Positions 52,269 through 61,487 are shown, numbered from the stretch's first letter. The stretch: 64,000 nt of DNA from Mycolicibacterium rufum (GCF_022374875.2 NZ_CP092427.2:2604001-2668000); one strand, 5' to 3'. The notes: generated by a model from the sequence alone, not told the origin. A program made the numbers and translations.

Positions 52269-52517
52269 GTGACTGCGACACAACGACTTCTGGGAGTAGC
52301 GGCCATCGCCGCGGCGGCTGTGGCCGGTCCGCTGGCGATGGCCGCCGGGCCCGCGCCGCAGAGCGTCACCGCGCAGCCGCCGGGATCGTGCCCGCCCGGG
52401 CAGACCGGCGTGATCTACGGCTGCACGCCGTTCTGCCTTCCGGGCAAGGCGCTGGATCTGCAGACCGGCCTGTGCCTGCCGGTGCCGCCGCCTCCGCCGC
52501 CCGCTCCCCGGTACTGA
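52269..52517 (+). CDS. Small secreted protein with four cysteines
   Basis: 82 residues from GTG at 52269. Signal peptide (RLLGVAAIAAAAVAGPLAMAAG), then a compact part with four Cys (SCPPGQTGVIYGC, PFC, GLC) and a Pro-rich end PPPPPPAPRY. Likely an exported disulphide-bonded peptide of unknown role. It sits between the acyl-CoA dehydrogenase pair and the purine permease, 13 bases after the first and 9 before the second. Confidence 0.65.
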   Translation: MTATQRLLGVAAIAAAAVAGPLAMAAGPAPQSVTAQPPGSCPPGQTGVIYGCTPFCLPGKALDLQTGLCLPVPPPPPPAPRY

Positions 52518-52526
52518 GAACCGCCC

Positions 52527-53939
52527 ATGAACCGAGTGGACCGCTTCTTCGAGATCACGGCCCGCCAGTCGACCGTGGGCACCGAGATCCGCGGCGGGCT
52601 GGTCACGTTCATCGCGATGGCCTACATCATCGTGCTGAACCCGATCATCCTGTCCAGCCCGAAGGACGTCACGGGCCAGTCGCTGGACTTCGCTCAGGTG
52701 TCGGCCACCACCGCGCTCGCGGCCGGCACGATGACGATCCTGTTCGGACTGATCGCGCGACTGCCGTTCGCGTTCGCCGCGGGCCTGGGCATCAACTCGT
52801 TCCTGGCCACCACGGTCGTCGGCGAACTGACCTGGGCCGAGGCGATGGGCCTGGTGGTGATCAACGGCATCATCATCGTGCTGCTGGCCGTCACCGGGTT
52901 GCGCCGGCTCATCTTCGACGCCGTGCCGATGCCGCTCAAACTCGCGATCACCGCCGGTATCGGCCTGTTCATCCTGTTCATCGGACTCGTCGACTCGGGG
53001 TTCATCTCCTCGACCAAGCTGGCGTCCCCGCCGGTCGGGCTGGGCGCGGGCGGGCTCGGCTCGCTCACCACGGTGCCGACCCTGGTGTTCGTGGTCACGC
53101 TGCTGCTCACCGGCATCCTGGTGTCCCGGCGGGTCCGCGGCGGCATCCTGATCGGCCTGGTGGCCGGCACCGTCCTCGCCGTCGTCATCGAGGCGATCTG
53201 GCACCTCGGCTCGGCGACCGAGAAGCCCGGCGGCTGGTCGCTGTCGGTGCCGACGCTGTCCGGATCGCCGTTCGCGGTGCCAGATCTGGGGCTCGTGGGT
53301 GAGTTCAGCCTGAACAGCTTCAGCCGGATCGGCGTCATCGCCGCGGTGATTCTGATCTTCACGCTGGTGTTCGCGAACTTCTTCGACGCGATGGGCACGA
53401 TGACGGGCCTGTCCCGCGAGGCCGGGCTGTCGGATGCGCAGGGCACGTTCCCCCGGCTGAAGTCGGCGCTGATCGTCGAGGGCGCCGGCGCGGTCGTCGG
53501 CGGTGCGACCTCGTCGTCGTCCAACACGGTGTTCATCGAATCCGGGGCCGGCATCGAGGAGGGCGCCCGCACCGGGCTGGCCAACCTGGTCACCGGCGTG
53601 CTGTTCCTGGCGGCGATGTTCGTCTCTCCACTGGCCTCGATCGTGCCCACCGAGGTGGCCGCGGCGGCGCTGGTGATCGTCGGCGCGATGATGGTGTCGC
53701 ACCTGCGGCACATCGATTTGTCGGAGTTCTCGGTCGCACTGCCGGTGGTGCTGACCGTGGCGGTGATGCCGTTCAGCTACTCGATCGCCAACGGCATCGG
53801 TGTCGGTTTCATCTCCTGGGTGGTGATGCGCACCGCGGCGGGCAAGGTGCGCGAGATCAGCCCGCTGCTGTGGGTGGTGGCCGCCGGCTTCGCGATCTAC
53901 TTTGCGCGGACCCCGTTGGAGTCGCTGCTCGGCGTCTGA
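52527..53939 (+). CDS. NCS2/AzgA-type purine permease
   Basis: 470 residues with about 12 to 14 hydrophobic segments. RGGLVTFIAMAYIIVLNP near residue 25, GLGINSFLA, FFDAMGTMTGLSREAG and SSSSNTVFIESGAGIEEGARTGLA are standard for the AzgA/PbuG branch that imports hypoxanthine, guanine or adenine with protons. The end overlaps the convergent TetR gene by 43 bases. Confidence 0.88.
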   Translation: MNRVDRFFEITARQSTVGTEIRGGLVTFIAMAYIIVLNPIILSSPKDVTGQSLDFAQVSATTALAAGTMTILFGLIARLPFAFAAGLGINSFLATTVVGELTWAEAMGLVVINGIIIVLLAVTGLRRLIFDAVPMPLKLAITAGIGLFILFIGLVDSGFISSTKLASPPVGLGAGGLGSLTTVPTLVFVVTLLLTGILVSRRVRGGILIGLVAGTVLAVVIEAIWHLGSATEKPGGWSLSVPTLSGSPFAVPDLGLVGEFSLNSFSRIGVIAAVILIFTLVFANFFDAMGTMTGLSREAGLSDAQGTFPRLKSALIVEGAGAVVGGATSSSSNTVFIESGAGIEEGARTGLANLVTGVLFLAAMFVSPLASIVPTEVAAAALVIVGAMMVSHLRHIDLSEFSVALPVVLTVAVMPFSYSIANGIGVGFISWVVMRTAAGKVREISPLLWVVAAGFAIYFARTPLESLLGV

Positions 53940-54574
53940 CCGGCGCCCCGCTCGGCCGCGACACCCGTGATCACCGCCCGGATCTGGCGGGCGATGTCGT
54001 CCCGGCTCAGGGGATCCGGTCCGTCGGTGGCCAGTGCGAAGACCAACCCGCCGAGGTAGGCCAGCAGCACCGAGGTCTGCTCATCGCACAGCGACCGGTC
54101 GACGGTGGCGCCGTTGTCGGTCTGGATCGCGACCACCAGCCGCTCGGCCAGCGCCCGGTAGCTCTCGGCCATCTGCTGGAACTCCGAGGCGATCCCGGTG
54201 TCACGGCGCGCCGACATCGTCAGCTCGAGCCGCGCGCGGGTCCGCGACAGCTGCGGTTCCTCGCGGATCGCGACGATCTGGCCGGCCAGCACCCGGGCGA
54301 TGACGTCGCCGCTGCTGTTGGGCGCGTCCTTGAACGCCTCGGTGAACGTCTGGGCGTCATAGCGCACCAACTGATCGGCGACGCCGTGCAACAACGCCGC
54401 GCGGGTCCGGTAGTAGAACGACGTGGTGCCGTCGGGCAGCCCGGCGTGCCGGTCCACCTTGAGGTGACTCAGCCCGCGCGGACCCTCGTCGGCGAGCAGC
54501 TCGATCGCGGCGTCGCACAGCTGGCGACGCCGCTCGGCGGCGTTGTGCTTCCGTTTGCCCTCAACACTGGGGAT
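53897..54574 (-). CDS. TetR-family regulator without a canonical start codon
   Basis: About 225 residues if read from codon ATC at 54572-54574. The helix-turn-helix needs the sequence EGKRKHNAAERRRQL, then AIELLADEG and HLKVDRHAGLPDGTTSFYYRT, but the open frame upstream of GTG 54457 has no ATG, GTG or TTG before the in-frame TGA at 54590-54592, which is the stop of the preceding gene. A GTG at 54566-54568 with TAGGA upstream is in another frame. So the start is non-canonical, mutated (ATG to ATC), or the sequence has an indel. Cotranscribed with the cyclitol operon. Confidence 0.6.
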   Translation of the reverse strand: MPSVEGKRKHNAAERRRQLCDAAIELLADEGPRGLSHLKVDRHAGLPDGTTSFYYRTRAALLHGVADQLVRYDAQTFTEAFKDAPNSSGDVIARVLAGQIVAIREEPQLSRTRARLELTMSARRDTGIASEFQQMAESYRALAERLVVAIQTDNGATVDRSLCDEQTSVLLAYLGGLVFALATDGPDPLSRDDIARQIRAVITGVAAERGAGQTPSSDSNGVRAK

Positions 54575-54589
54575 CCTACGTCCGGTGGC

Positions 54590-55585
54590 TCACACCAGCG
54601 CTGCGTCGGCCATCTTCAGCGTCTGCGCCGCGACCTGCAGTCCCTCCAGGGGACCGAACGCGACGTCCTCGTATTCGATGTTGACCCACATGCCGGGGTC
54701 CACGCGTGAGAGCGCCGCGAGGAAGCGGGCCCAGAAGTCGACGTCGTGGCCGCGGCCGACGGCGACGAAATTCCACGCCGAGTCCTCCGGCCACCGGTTG
54801 ACCACGTGCCGTCCGCCCAACCCGGTCGGGTTCTCACTCAACGGGATCCGGGTGAATCGCTCGTCGAGCACGCCGTAGATCGCGCAGTTGTCGTTGATGC
54901 GGGTGTCCTTGGCGGCGGCGTGGAACACCAGGGGGCCCAGCCATTCGATCGCCGCGACGGGGTCGATGCCCTGCCAGAACAGGTGCGAGGGATCCATCTC
55001 GGCGCCGACGTTGGTGGCGCCGGTGCGCTCGATCAGCCGTCTGAGCGTGGGCGGGTTGAACACCAGGTTCTGCGGGTGCATCTCGATGGCGACCTTGACA
55101 CCGTGCTCGCGGGCCAGCGCGTCGATCTCGGTCCAGAACGGCACCGCCACCTCGTCCCACTGATACTCGAGCGAGTCGAGATAGCCGGAATCCCAGGTGT
55201 TGACGTGCCAGGCCGGCCACCGGCCGCCCGGGTGCGCCTGCGGCAGACCCGACATCGTCACGACGCGGTCGACGCCGAGCAGGCCGGCGACCCGGATCGC
55301 GTTGCGCAGGTCGTCAGCGTCCTCGGGTCCGACCTCGGGGTCGGGGTGCAGCGGATTGCCGTTGCAGTTCAGCCCGGCGATCGCCACACCGGTGCCGTCG
55401 AACGTCGACAGATACTGCTGCGGCGACACCTCACCGGAGAGCAGGGCGGCGACCGGCAGGTGCGGTGTCGGCAGGAACCCGCCGGCGTTGATCTCGGCGC
55501 CGGTCAGGCCCAGCGAGGCGATGACCTCGAGCGCCTCCCGCAACGGCTTGTCGTGCAGGATCGCGGTGTACACCCCGAGCTTCAT
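54590..55585 (-). CDS. Sugar phosphate isomerase/epimerase-like TIM barrel
   Basis: 331 residues. AP-endonuclease-2/xylose-isomerase-like TIM barrel: LGVYTAILHDKPLREAL start, GLTGAEINAGG, VAIEMHPQNLVFNP with Glu and His, GAEMDPSHLFWQGIDP and HAAAKDTRI, which together supply the Glu-Asp-His-Glu metal site. It probably isomerises, epimerises or dehydrates a sugar or cyclitol. It starts in an ATGA overlap with iolH. Confidence 0.83.
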   Translation of the reverse strand: MKLGVYTAILHDKPLREALEVIASLGLTGAEINAGGFLPTPHLPVAALLSGEVSPQQYLSTFDGTGVAIAGLNCNGNPLHPDPEVGPEDADDLRNAIRVAGLLGVDRVVTMSGLPQAHPGGRWPAWHVNTWDSGYLDSLEYQWDEVAVPFWTEIDALAREHGVKVAIEMHPQNLVFNPPTLRRLIERTGATNVGAEMDPSHLFWQGIDPVAAIEWLGPLVFHAAAKDTRINDNCAIYGVLDERFTRIPLSENPTGLGGRHVVNRWPEDSAWNFVAVGRGHDVDFWARFLAALSRVDPGMWVNIEYEDVAFGPLEGLQVAAQTLKMADAALV

Positions 55586-56454
55586 CGGTACTTGGCGATG
55601 TAGTCGGTCATGGTCTCGAGCTGATAGCGCGAGACATCCTGCGCCGCTTCGTCTTCGGCGAACACGCTGGATACCATCACGGTGTCGTCGCGGTCGTAGA
55701 AGCCGAGCTTCGCCAGCCCGCCGAAGAATTCGTCCCAGTTCACGTCGCCGTCCCCGATCTTGAGGTGCTGGTGCACCCGCACCGGATTGCCCGGCGGGTT
55801 GGTGATGTAGCGCAGGCCGTGGCTGCGGTGGTGATCCATCGTGTCGGCGACGTGCACCAGGCGCAGCTTGTCGCCGGCGGCCGCCATGATCTCGGCCATG
55901 TTGCCGCCCATGTGGAAGCTGTGGCAGGCGACGTACACCATGCCGATGTTGGGCGAGTTCACGCCGCGGATGATCCGGATCGCCTCGAGTCCGTCCTCGA
56001 CGAAGTCGTCGGGGTGCGGATCGATGCGGACGTCGATGCCCTCCCGCTCGAAGATCGGCACCAATTCCTCCATGGACCGGAAGAACGCCCGCTCGGACTC
56101 CTCGGCCTTTTCCGGGCGCCCGGAGAACTCGGTGTTGATCACGTTGACGCCAAGATCGACGGTGATCTGCACGACGCGCTTCCAGTTGCGCACCGCCGCC
56201 TCACGGGCGTCCTCGTCGGGGCCCGACCAGCGCAGCACCGGCAGCACCGACGCGATGCCCACCCCCGCGTCGGCGCACGCCCTGCGGAACTTTGCGACCA
56301 AAGCATCGTCGGCGCGCGGGTGGTTGAAGAACGGGATGAAGTCCCGGTGTGGGGTCAACTGCAGGTACTCGTAGCCCAATTCGGCGACCAGGGCGGGGAA
56401 TTCGAGCAGCGAGTAGTCGTGGTGGAACGGGGTGGGATCGAGGGCGATCTTCAC
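55582..56454 (-). CDS. iolH: IolH-like myo-inositol catabolism protein
   Basis: 290 residues from GTG at 56454, five bases after the dehydrogenase stop. VKIALDPTPFHHD start, YEYLQLTPHRDFIPFFNHPRADD, LDIGxGxVDW-like DGDVNWDEFF and VHVADTMDHH match IolH of inositol operons as I remember it. TIM-barrel metal site: NTEFSG Glu, RIDPHPDDF and HSFHMGG. The reaction of IolH is not settled in general. Confidence 0.83.
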   Translation of the reverse strand: MKIALDPTPFHHDYSLLEFPALVAELGYEYLQLTPHRDFIPFFNHPRADDALVAKFRRACADAGVGIASVLPVLRWSGPDEDAREAAVRNWKRVVQITVDLGVNVINTEFSGRPEKAEESERAFFRSMEELVPIFEREGIDVRIDPHPDDFVEDGLEAIRIIRGVNSPNIGMVYVACHSFHMGGNMAEIMAAAGDKLRLVHVADTMDHHRSHGLRYITNPPGNPVRVHQHLKIGDGDVNWDEFFGGLAKLGFYDRDDTVMVSSVFAEDEAAQDVSRYQLETMTDYIAKYR

Positions 56455-56459
56455 TGTTG

Positions 56460-57491
56460 TCAGGCTCCTGGGATCGAGGCGCGGTCGACCATGTGCACCG
56501 CGACGGGTTGTCCGGACGTCAAGGCCTGCACGCCCGCTTCGCAGACCGCGGTGGCGGCGTAGCCGTCCCAGGCGGACGGCCCGTCCACATGGTTCCCGGT
56601 GCCGGCACCGCGGCGCACCGCGTCGACCCACCGCTGGATCTCGGTGTCGTAGGCCCGGCCGAAGCGTTCCTTGAAGCTCGGCGTGATGGTGCCGCCCCAG
56701 GTTCCGGGGGCGCTCTTGCGGACCAGGCCGACGTCCAGACCGATCATCGCGCTGCCCTTCTCGGCGACGAGTTCGGTGCGGACCTCGTAGGCGACGCCGG
56801 TGGTGACGAACAGTTCGACGTCGACGTGCTTGCCACTCGCGGTGCGCATGATCGCGATCTGCGGATCGAAGAGTCCCTCGCGCGCAGCCGGGTTCGGCGT
56901 CGGGGTGACGATCTGGATCGAGGTGATCTCCTCGTCGAACAGGAAACGGGTCACGTCGACCTCGTGCACGAGCGAATCCCGCACTGTCATGACCGAATCG
57001 AAGTGATCCGGCACGGCCGGGTTGCGGTGCACGCAGTGCAGCACCAGCGGACTGCCGAGCTCGCCGCCGTCCACGAGCGCCTTGAGGCCGGCGTACTCGT
57101 CGTCGAAGCGGCGCATGAACCCGACCTGGATCAGCCGCGTACCGAGCTCGGCCTCGCGGCGCACCACCTCCAGCGAGGTGTCGACGTCGGTGGTCAGTGG
57201 CTTCTCGCACAGCACCGGCTTGCGGTGCTCGAGGCAGGTCAGCAGTTGCTTCTCGTGCGTCGGCCCGGGGGTGGCGAGCAACACGGCGTCGACGTCCGGG
57301 TCGGCGATCGCGTCGAGGGGGTCGGAGATGGCCTGGCATCCCGGGATGCCGGCGGCCACCTGCTCGGCCTTCTCGGCGAGGTAGTCGTTGACGACCGCGA
57401 CGCGGGCGCCGGAGATGCGGGAGGTGATCCGGGCGACGTGGTCGGCGCCCATCAGGCCGACGCCGAGAACGGCGATACGTAAGTCGGACAT
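56460..57491 (-). CDS. Gfo/Idh/MocA oxidoreductase, inositol 2-dehydrogenase-like
   Basis: 343 residues. Rossmann GVGLMGADH near residue 9, CEKPL with the conserved Lys near 95, and the HEVDVTRF segment with catalytic Asp/His. It would oxidise a hydroxyl of inositol, scyllo-inositol or a sugar to the keto form using NAD. Belongs to the middle of the operon, 12 bases after the IolE-like gene stop. Confidence 0.85.
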   Translation of the reverse strand: MSDLRIAVLGVGLMGADHVARITSRISGARVAVVNDYLAEKAEQVAAGIPGCQAISDPLDAIADPDVDAVLLATPGPTHEKQLLTCLEHRKPVLCEKPLTTDVDTSLEVVRREAELGTRLIQVGFMRRFDDEYAGLKALVDGGELGSPLVLHCVHRNPAVPDHFDSVMTVRDSLVHEVDVTRFLFDEEITSIQIVTPTPNPAAREGLFDPQIAIMRTASGKHVDVELFVTTGVAYEVRTELVAEKGSAMIGLDVGLVRKSAPGTWGGTITPSFKERFGRAYDTEIQRWVDAVRRGAGTGNHVDGPSAWDGYAATAVCEAGVQALTSGQPVAVHMVDRASIPGA

Positions 57492-57503
57492 GGTCTTCGG
57501 CTC

Positions 57504-58409
57504 CTATCGGAAGGTGACGGACGGGACGCCGCAGGACCCGAGGTAGTTCCGGGTGCGCTGGGCGATGGGCAGCGGGGTGTCGACGTCGCAGGGGTACATG
57601 TCCTGCTCGACGATCGCGAACACGTCGATGCCGAGGCTCTCGACCTCCGCCAGCAGCGAGGGCATGTCCGGGATCCCGCGCGGCGGTTCGGTCATCGCGC
57701 CGAGCTTGACGGCCTCACCGAACGGCAGGTCCTCGGCCTCGACCTTGGCGCGCACCTCGGGGTCGACCTGCTTGAGGTGCAGATAGCCGATGCGCTCGGG
57801 CGCCCGACGGATGATCGCGATGTTGTCCCCGCCGCAGTAGGAGATGTGGCCGGTGTCCAGGCACAGGTTGACGAACGCGCCGTCGGTGCCGTCGAGGAAC
57901 CGGTACACGTTCTCCTCGGTGTCGACGTGCGAGTCGGCGTGCGGATGGTATTGCGCTCGCACCCCGTAGGTTTCGAACATCGCCTTGCCCAGCGCGTTCA
58001 TCCCCTCGGTCTTCTTGCGCCACTGCTCGGGGGTGAGCACGCGATCCTCGAGGACCGCGCCGGTGGACGGGTCCCGCCACATCTCGGGGATCACCACCAC
58101 GTGCGTCCCGCCCACCGCGGCGGTCAACCGGGCGACGTCTTCCACCTGGGTCCACACCGCATCCCAGGAATTGTCGTGATGCAGATGCTCGAAGACCGTG
58201 CCGGCCGAGAGCTTCAACCCGCGGGAGCCGAGCTCCTCGAGCAGCCTCTCCGGATCGGTGGGCAGGTAACCGTACGGACCCAGCTCGATCCACTTGTAGC
58301 CGGACGCGGCGACCTCGTCGAGGAAGCGGTCATACGGCGTCTGTTGAGGGTCATCGGGGAACCAGACGCCCCACGAATCGGGAGCCGAGCCGACGCGGAT
58401 GGTGCTCAT
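57504..58409 (-). CDS. IolE-like inosose dehydratase/isomerase TIM barrel
   Basis: 301 residues from the ATG at 58409 in an ATGA overlap with the transporter gene. VGSAPDSWGVWFPDD start, GYKWIELGPYGYLP, YHPHADSHVDTEENV, LDTGHISYCG and LHLKQVD supply the Glu, His and Asp of the metal site. This group is often annotated as IolE-type inosose dehydratase or sugar isomerase; the exact reaction is not certain. Confidence 0.82.
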   Translation of the reverse strand: MSTIRVGSAPDSWGVWFPDDPQQTPYDRFLDEVAASGYKWIELGPYGYLPTDPERLLEELGSRGLKLSAGTVFEHLHHDNSWDAVWTQVEDVARLTAAVGGTHVVVIPEMWRDPSTGAVLEDRVLTPEQWRKKTEGMNALGKAMFETYGVRAQYHPHADSHVDTEENVYRFLDGTDGAFVNLCLDTGHISYCGGDNIAIIRRAPERIGYLHLKQVDPEVRAKVEAEDLPFGEAVKLGAMTEPPRGIPDMPSLLAEVESLGIDVFAIVEQDMYPCDVDTPLPIAQRTRNYLGSCGVPSVTFR

Positions 58410-59821
58410 GCGGGAGTCCTTTCGATGATCGACGAAGAGATACCTTCTGCTTCGAGACGCTCCTCGAGTTCTTCGAGCGTGGTGCCCTTGGTCTCGGGCA
58501 CCAACCGGTGCACGAAGATCCAGGACCCGATGTTGACGAGAACGAACAGGGCGAATGTCCCGGTGGATCCGAGCGCGTTGTTGAGCAGGGGGAACAGGAA
58601 GGAGATGATCGCGTTGGTGCACCACAGCACGAACACCGCGATGCCCATCGCGAAGCCGCGCACCGACAGCGGGAAGATCTCCGAGAGCAGCAGCCACACA
58701 CAGGTTCCGATGAACATCTGCACGAACGCGACGAACAAGACCATGCAGCCGAGGATCACATAGCTGCGGAAGTCCGACGGCGACATCAGGAACACCGCGG
58801 CCAGAGCGGCCTGCGAGGCGGCCACACCGGCGAACCCGATCAGCAGCATGGTGCGGCGCCCGACGAAGCCGAGCAGGATGATGCCGATGATCGTGGTGAC
58901 CACCGAGGTCACGCCGACGGCGATGGTGGCGACCAGTGCCGCGCTGACGCCGAGGCCGCTCTGTTCGAGGATCGTCGGCGCGTAGTAGTTCACGGTGTTG
59001 ATGCCGGTGGCCTGCTGAACGATGGCCAGTCCGCAGCCGATCAGCACCACGCGCCGGATCCACGGCACGTCGCGGATCACCGAGAACGGTGTGCTGGTGG
59101 TCTTGAGCATGTGGCTGGTGTGGTCGACGACGATCGCGTACTCCGAATCGGCTTCAGCGGGAGTCCGGCTCAGCGACAACACCTCTCGCGCCTCGGTCAG
59201 CCGGCCCTTCAGGGCGTACCAGCGCGGCGAGTCGGGCAGGATCAGCATGCCGAGCAGCAGCGCGATCGCCGGGACGGCCGCGACGGCGAGCATCGTGCGC
59301 CAGACGTGCGGATCGTGCACGACGTGGTCGAGGAGCGCGTTGGTGGCGAAGGCGAGCATCTGGCCGGTCACGATCATCAGCTCGTTGATGGTGACCATGC
59401 GGCCGCGGCGGTCGGCGGGCGCCATCTCGGCCAGGTAGAGCGGGCAGGTGACGGCGGCGGCGCCGACGCCGAGCCCGAGGACGATGCGGGCGGCGACCAT
59501 GATCTGGACGTTCGGGGCCAGCGCGCAGCCGATCGCGCCGACGAGGAACAGGCCGGCGCACACCAGCAGGGTGCGCTTGCGGCCGATCCGGTCGGCGACC
59601 CGTCCGCCGAACAGCGCACCGAACGCGGCGCCGGGGAACAGCAGGGAGCTGACCACTGTGGCCTCCCCGAACGCCGACAGGTTCAGGTCGTCCTTCATGT
59701 AGAGCAGCGCCCCGGAGATGACCCCCGTGTCGTAGCCGAACAGCAGGCCGCCGAGCGTGGCGATGACGGTGAGCTTGGTCAGGAAGCGACCCGTGTTCAC
59801 GGGTTCCGTTCGAGTGGACAT
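58406..59821 (-). CDS. Sugar-porter MFS transporter, inositol type
   Basis: 471 residues, 12 hydrophobic segments. Sugar-porter signatures GYDTGVISGALLY, DRIGRK, LPDSPRW, QQATGIN and PETKG are all present. Most likely a proton symporter for a cyclitol or sugar. First gene of the six-gene operon; a double operator lies 20 bases upstream of its start. Confidence 0.88.
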   Translation of the reverse strand: MSTRTEPVNTGRFLTKLTVIATLGGLLFGYDTGVISGALLYMKDDLNLSAFGEATVVSSLLFPGAAFGALFGGRVADRIGRKRTLLVCAGLFLVGAIGCALAPNVQIMVAARIVLGLGVGAAAVTCPLYLAEMAPADRRGRMVTINELMIVTGQMLAFATNALLDHVVHDPHVWRTMLAVAAVPAIALLLGMLILPDSPRWYALKGRLTEAREVLSLSRTPAEADSEYAIVVDHTSHMLKTTSTPFSVIRDVPWIRRVVLIGCGLAIVQQATGINTVNYYAPTILEQSGLGVSAALVATIAVGVTSVVTTIIGIILLGFVGRRTMLLIGFAGVAASQAALAAVFLMSPSDFRSYVILGCMVLFVAFVQMFIGTCVWLLLSEIFPLSVRGFAMGIAVFVLWCTNAIISFLFPLLNNALGSTGTFALFVLVNIGSWIFVHRLVPETKGTTLEELEERLEAEGISSSIIERTPA

Positions 59822-59840
59822 CGGGTACCTCGTCTCGGTG

Positions 59841-59867
59841 ACTAACGCGCGTTAGTAACGCGCGTAA
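59841..59867. promoter_or_regulatory. Two overlapping LacI-type operators
   Basis: ACTAACGCGCGTTAGT (59841-59856) is a perfect 16-bp palindrome with the central CG typical of LacI-family operators. A second copy, TAACGCGCGTAA (59856-59867), shares one base with it; the centres are 13 bp apart. The site lies between the divergent transporter and lacI genes. Confidence 0.8.
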
Positions 59868-59928
59868 GGACTACTATGAGCGTCGTCCGTGAATGTGTCA
59901 ACCGTCACTGTCGTGGAGGATCCCGCCC

Positions 59929-60951
59929 GTGAGCACACCCCGCCGACGTCGCCCGACGATGGCCGACGTCGCCGAACGCGCGGGGGTGTCCCGCACGCTG
60001 GTGTCGTTCATCCTCGACGGCAAACCCGGCGCCAGCGAGGAGACGCGGCAGCGGGTGCTCGCGATCGCCGGCGAGATCGGCTACCAGCCGGACTCCGCGG
60101 CCCGCCTGCTCGCGCAAGGACGTAGTCGCACCCTCGGCGTGATGATCGATGTGCGCCAACTGTTCCAGGCCGAGCTGGTGACCCACATCTACCCCGCGGC
60201 AGAGCATCTGGGTTACGACGTGTTGCTGTCGGCGAACCTGCCGGACCGTACCGAGGAGACGGTGGCGGACTCCCTGATCAGTCACCGGTGCGGAGCACTG
60301 GTGCTGCTCGGCCCACGGGCCGAGCAAGACTCGTTGAGGAAGCTGGCCGAGCGAGTACCCGTGGTGGTGGCCGGCCGACGACTGCCGGGGCTGTCGGCCG
60401 ACACCCCGTTGGCCACGGTGCGCACCAACGACGCCAAGGGCATGCGGCAGGCCGTCGACTATCTGGTGGGGCTGGGCCACCGCCGCATCCATCACGTCGA
60501 CGGCGGCACCGACCCGGGGTCGGCCGACCGGTCCCGCGCCTACCGGTCGGCGATGCGCGCCCACGGTCTCGCCGACGAGATCGCCGTGATCCCCGGCGCG
60601 CACAACGAGGAGGCGGGCGCCGCCGCGGCGCGGATGATGCTGGCGGAACCGTCGCTCCCGACGGCGGTGCTGGCGGGCAACGACCGCTGCGCGCTCGGCA
60701 TCCTCGACGTCTTCACCCGCGCGGGCGTCGCTGTGCCCGAACAGGTTTCACTGGTCGGGTACGACGACAGCCGGCTGTCGGAGAATCCCCGCATCGACCT
60801 GACCACGATCCACCAGGACGCACCCGGGATCGCCCGGCACGCCGTGGAACTCGCAGTGCAGATGCTCGTCGACGACACCCCGTCCACGACGGACATCGTG
60901 CTGGAGCCCACGCTGGTCGTGCGCGGGACGACGGCCCCGCCGCGCGACTAG
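59929..60951 (+). CDS. LacI-family regulator of the cyclitol operon
   Basis: 340 residues from GTG at 59929, which has GGAGG upstream; the open frame extends to 59893 without a site. Helix-turn-helix PTMADVAERAGVSRTLVSFILDG at the N-terminus, hinge around residues 45-60, then a periplasmic-binding-like sensor domain. It probably represses the divergent transporter operon and itself from the double operator. The inducer should be the transported sugar or a product. Confidence 0.87.
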   Translation: MSTPRRRRPTMADVAERAGVSRTLVSFILDGKPGASEETRQRVLAIAGEIGYQPDSAARLLAQGRSRTLGVMIDVRQLFQAELVTHIYPAAEHLGYDVLLSANLPDRTEETVADSLISHRCGALVLLGPRAEQDSLRKLAERVPVVVAGRRLPGLSADTPLATVRTNDAKGMRQAVDYLVGLGHRRIHHVDGGTDPGSADRSRAYRSAMRAHGLADEIAVIPGAHNEEAGAAAARMMLAEPSLPTAVLAGNDRCALGILDVFTRAGVAVPEQVSLVGYDDSRLSENPRIDLTTIHQDAPGIARHAVELAVQMLVDDTPSTTDIVLEPTLVVRGTTAPPRD

Positions 60952-61487
60952 GGTCCGGCTGCCGACGCGATCATCCGGTCGATCACCGCCAGCAATCCCT
61001 CATCGGCGGCCGAGGGGGCCGGCTGCCCGCCCAGCGCCCGGTGCAGCGCGTTGTAGTACAGGCCGTCACCGATCAGCTTGACGGCACGCGCGGTGTCCAG
61101 GTCGCCGATCGCGTCGTGCAGGATCGTCAGCCACTCCCCGGCCGCGGCCTCGATCGCCGCCCGGGCCCGCGCGTCCCCGGCCTGCCGCAGGCGGGACACC
61201 GCGACCAACACCCGGTCCAGCGGCGTGCCCTCGTAGTGCGAGGAGCGCACGTAGTAGCGCGCCGGCCCCTCGGCCGCGGTGCGCATCACCTCGGCGTCCT
61301 CGGCGGCGAGCACGGCCAACCGGTCGCACACAGCCGCCGCGAGCTGGTCTTTCGACGGGAAGTGATAGAGCACCCCGCCCTTGGAGACGCCCGCGCGCGC
61401 CGCCACCGCGTCGACCGTGGCGAACCTCTCCCCCTCTTCGGCCAGCAGATCCGCATAGGCGTCGAGGATGCGGTCGCGGGAGGACAT
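60948..61487 (-). CDS. TetR-family regulator
   Basis: 179 residues. Helix-turn-helix FATVDAVAARAGVSKGGVLYHFPSKDQLAAAV near residues 22-54, then helical sensor domain. Divergent from the MFS gene, with a clear palindrome in the gap. The end overlaps the lacI stop by four bases, convergent. Confidence 0.87.
   Translation of the reverse strand: MSSRDRILDAYADLLAEEGERFATVDAVAARAGVSKGGVLYHFPSKDQLAAAVCDRLAVLAAEDAEVMRTAAEGPARYYVRSSHYEGTPLDRVLVAVSRLRQAGDARARAAIEAAAGEWLTILHDAIGDLDTARAVKLIGDGLYYNALHRALGGQPAPSAADEGLLAVIDRMIASAAGP

Noticed and set aside
54458..54566. Start of the TetR gene at GTG 54457
   Set aside because: This would remove the first helices of the DNA-binding domain that are clearly encoded upstream.
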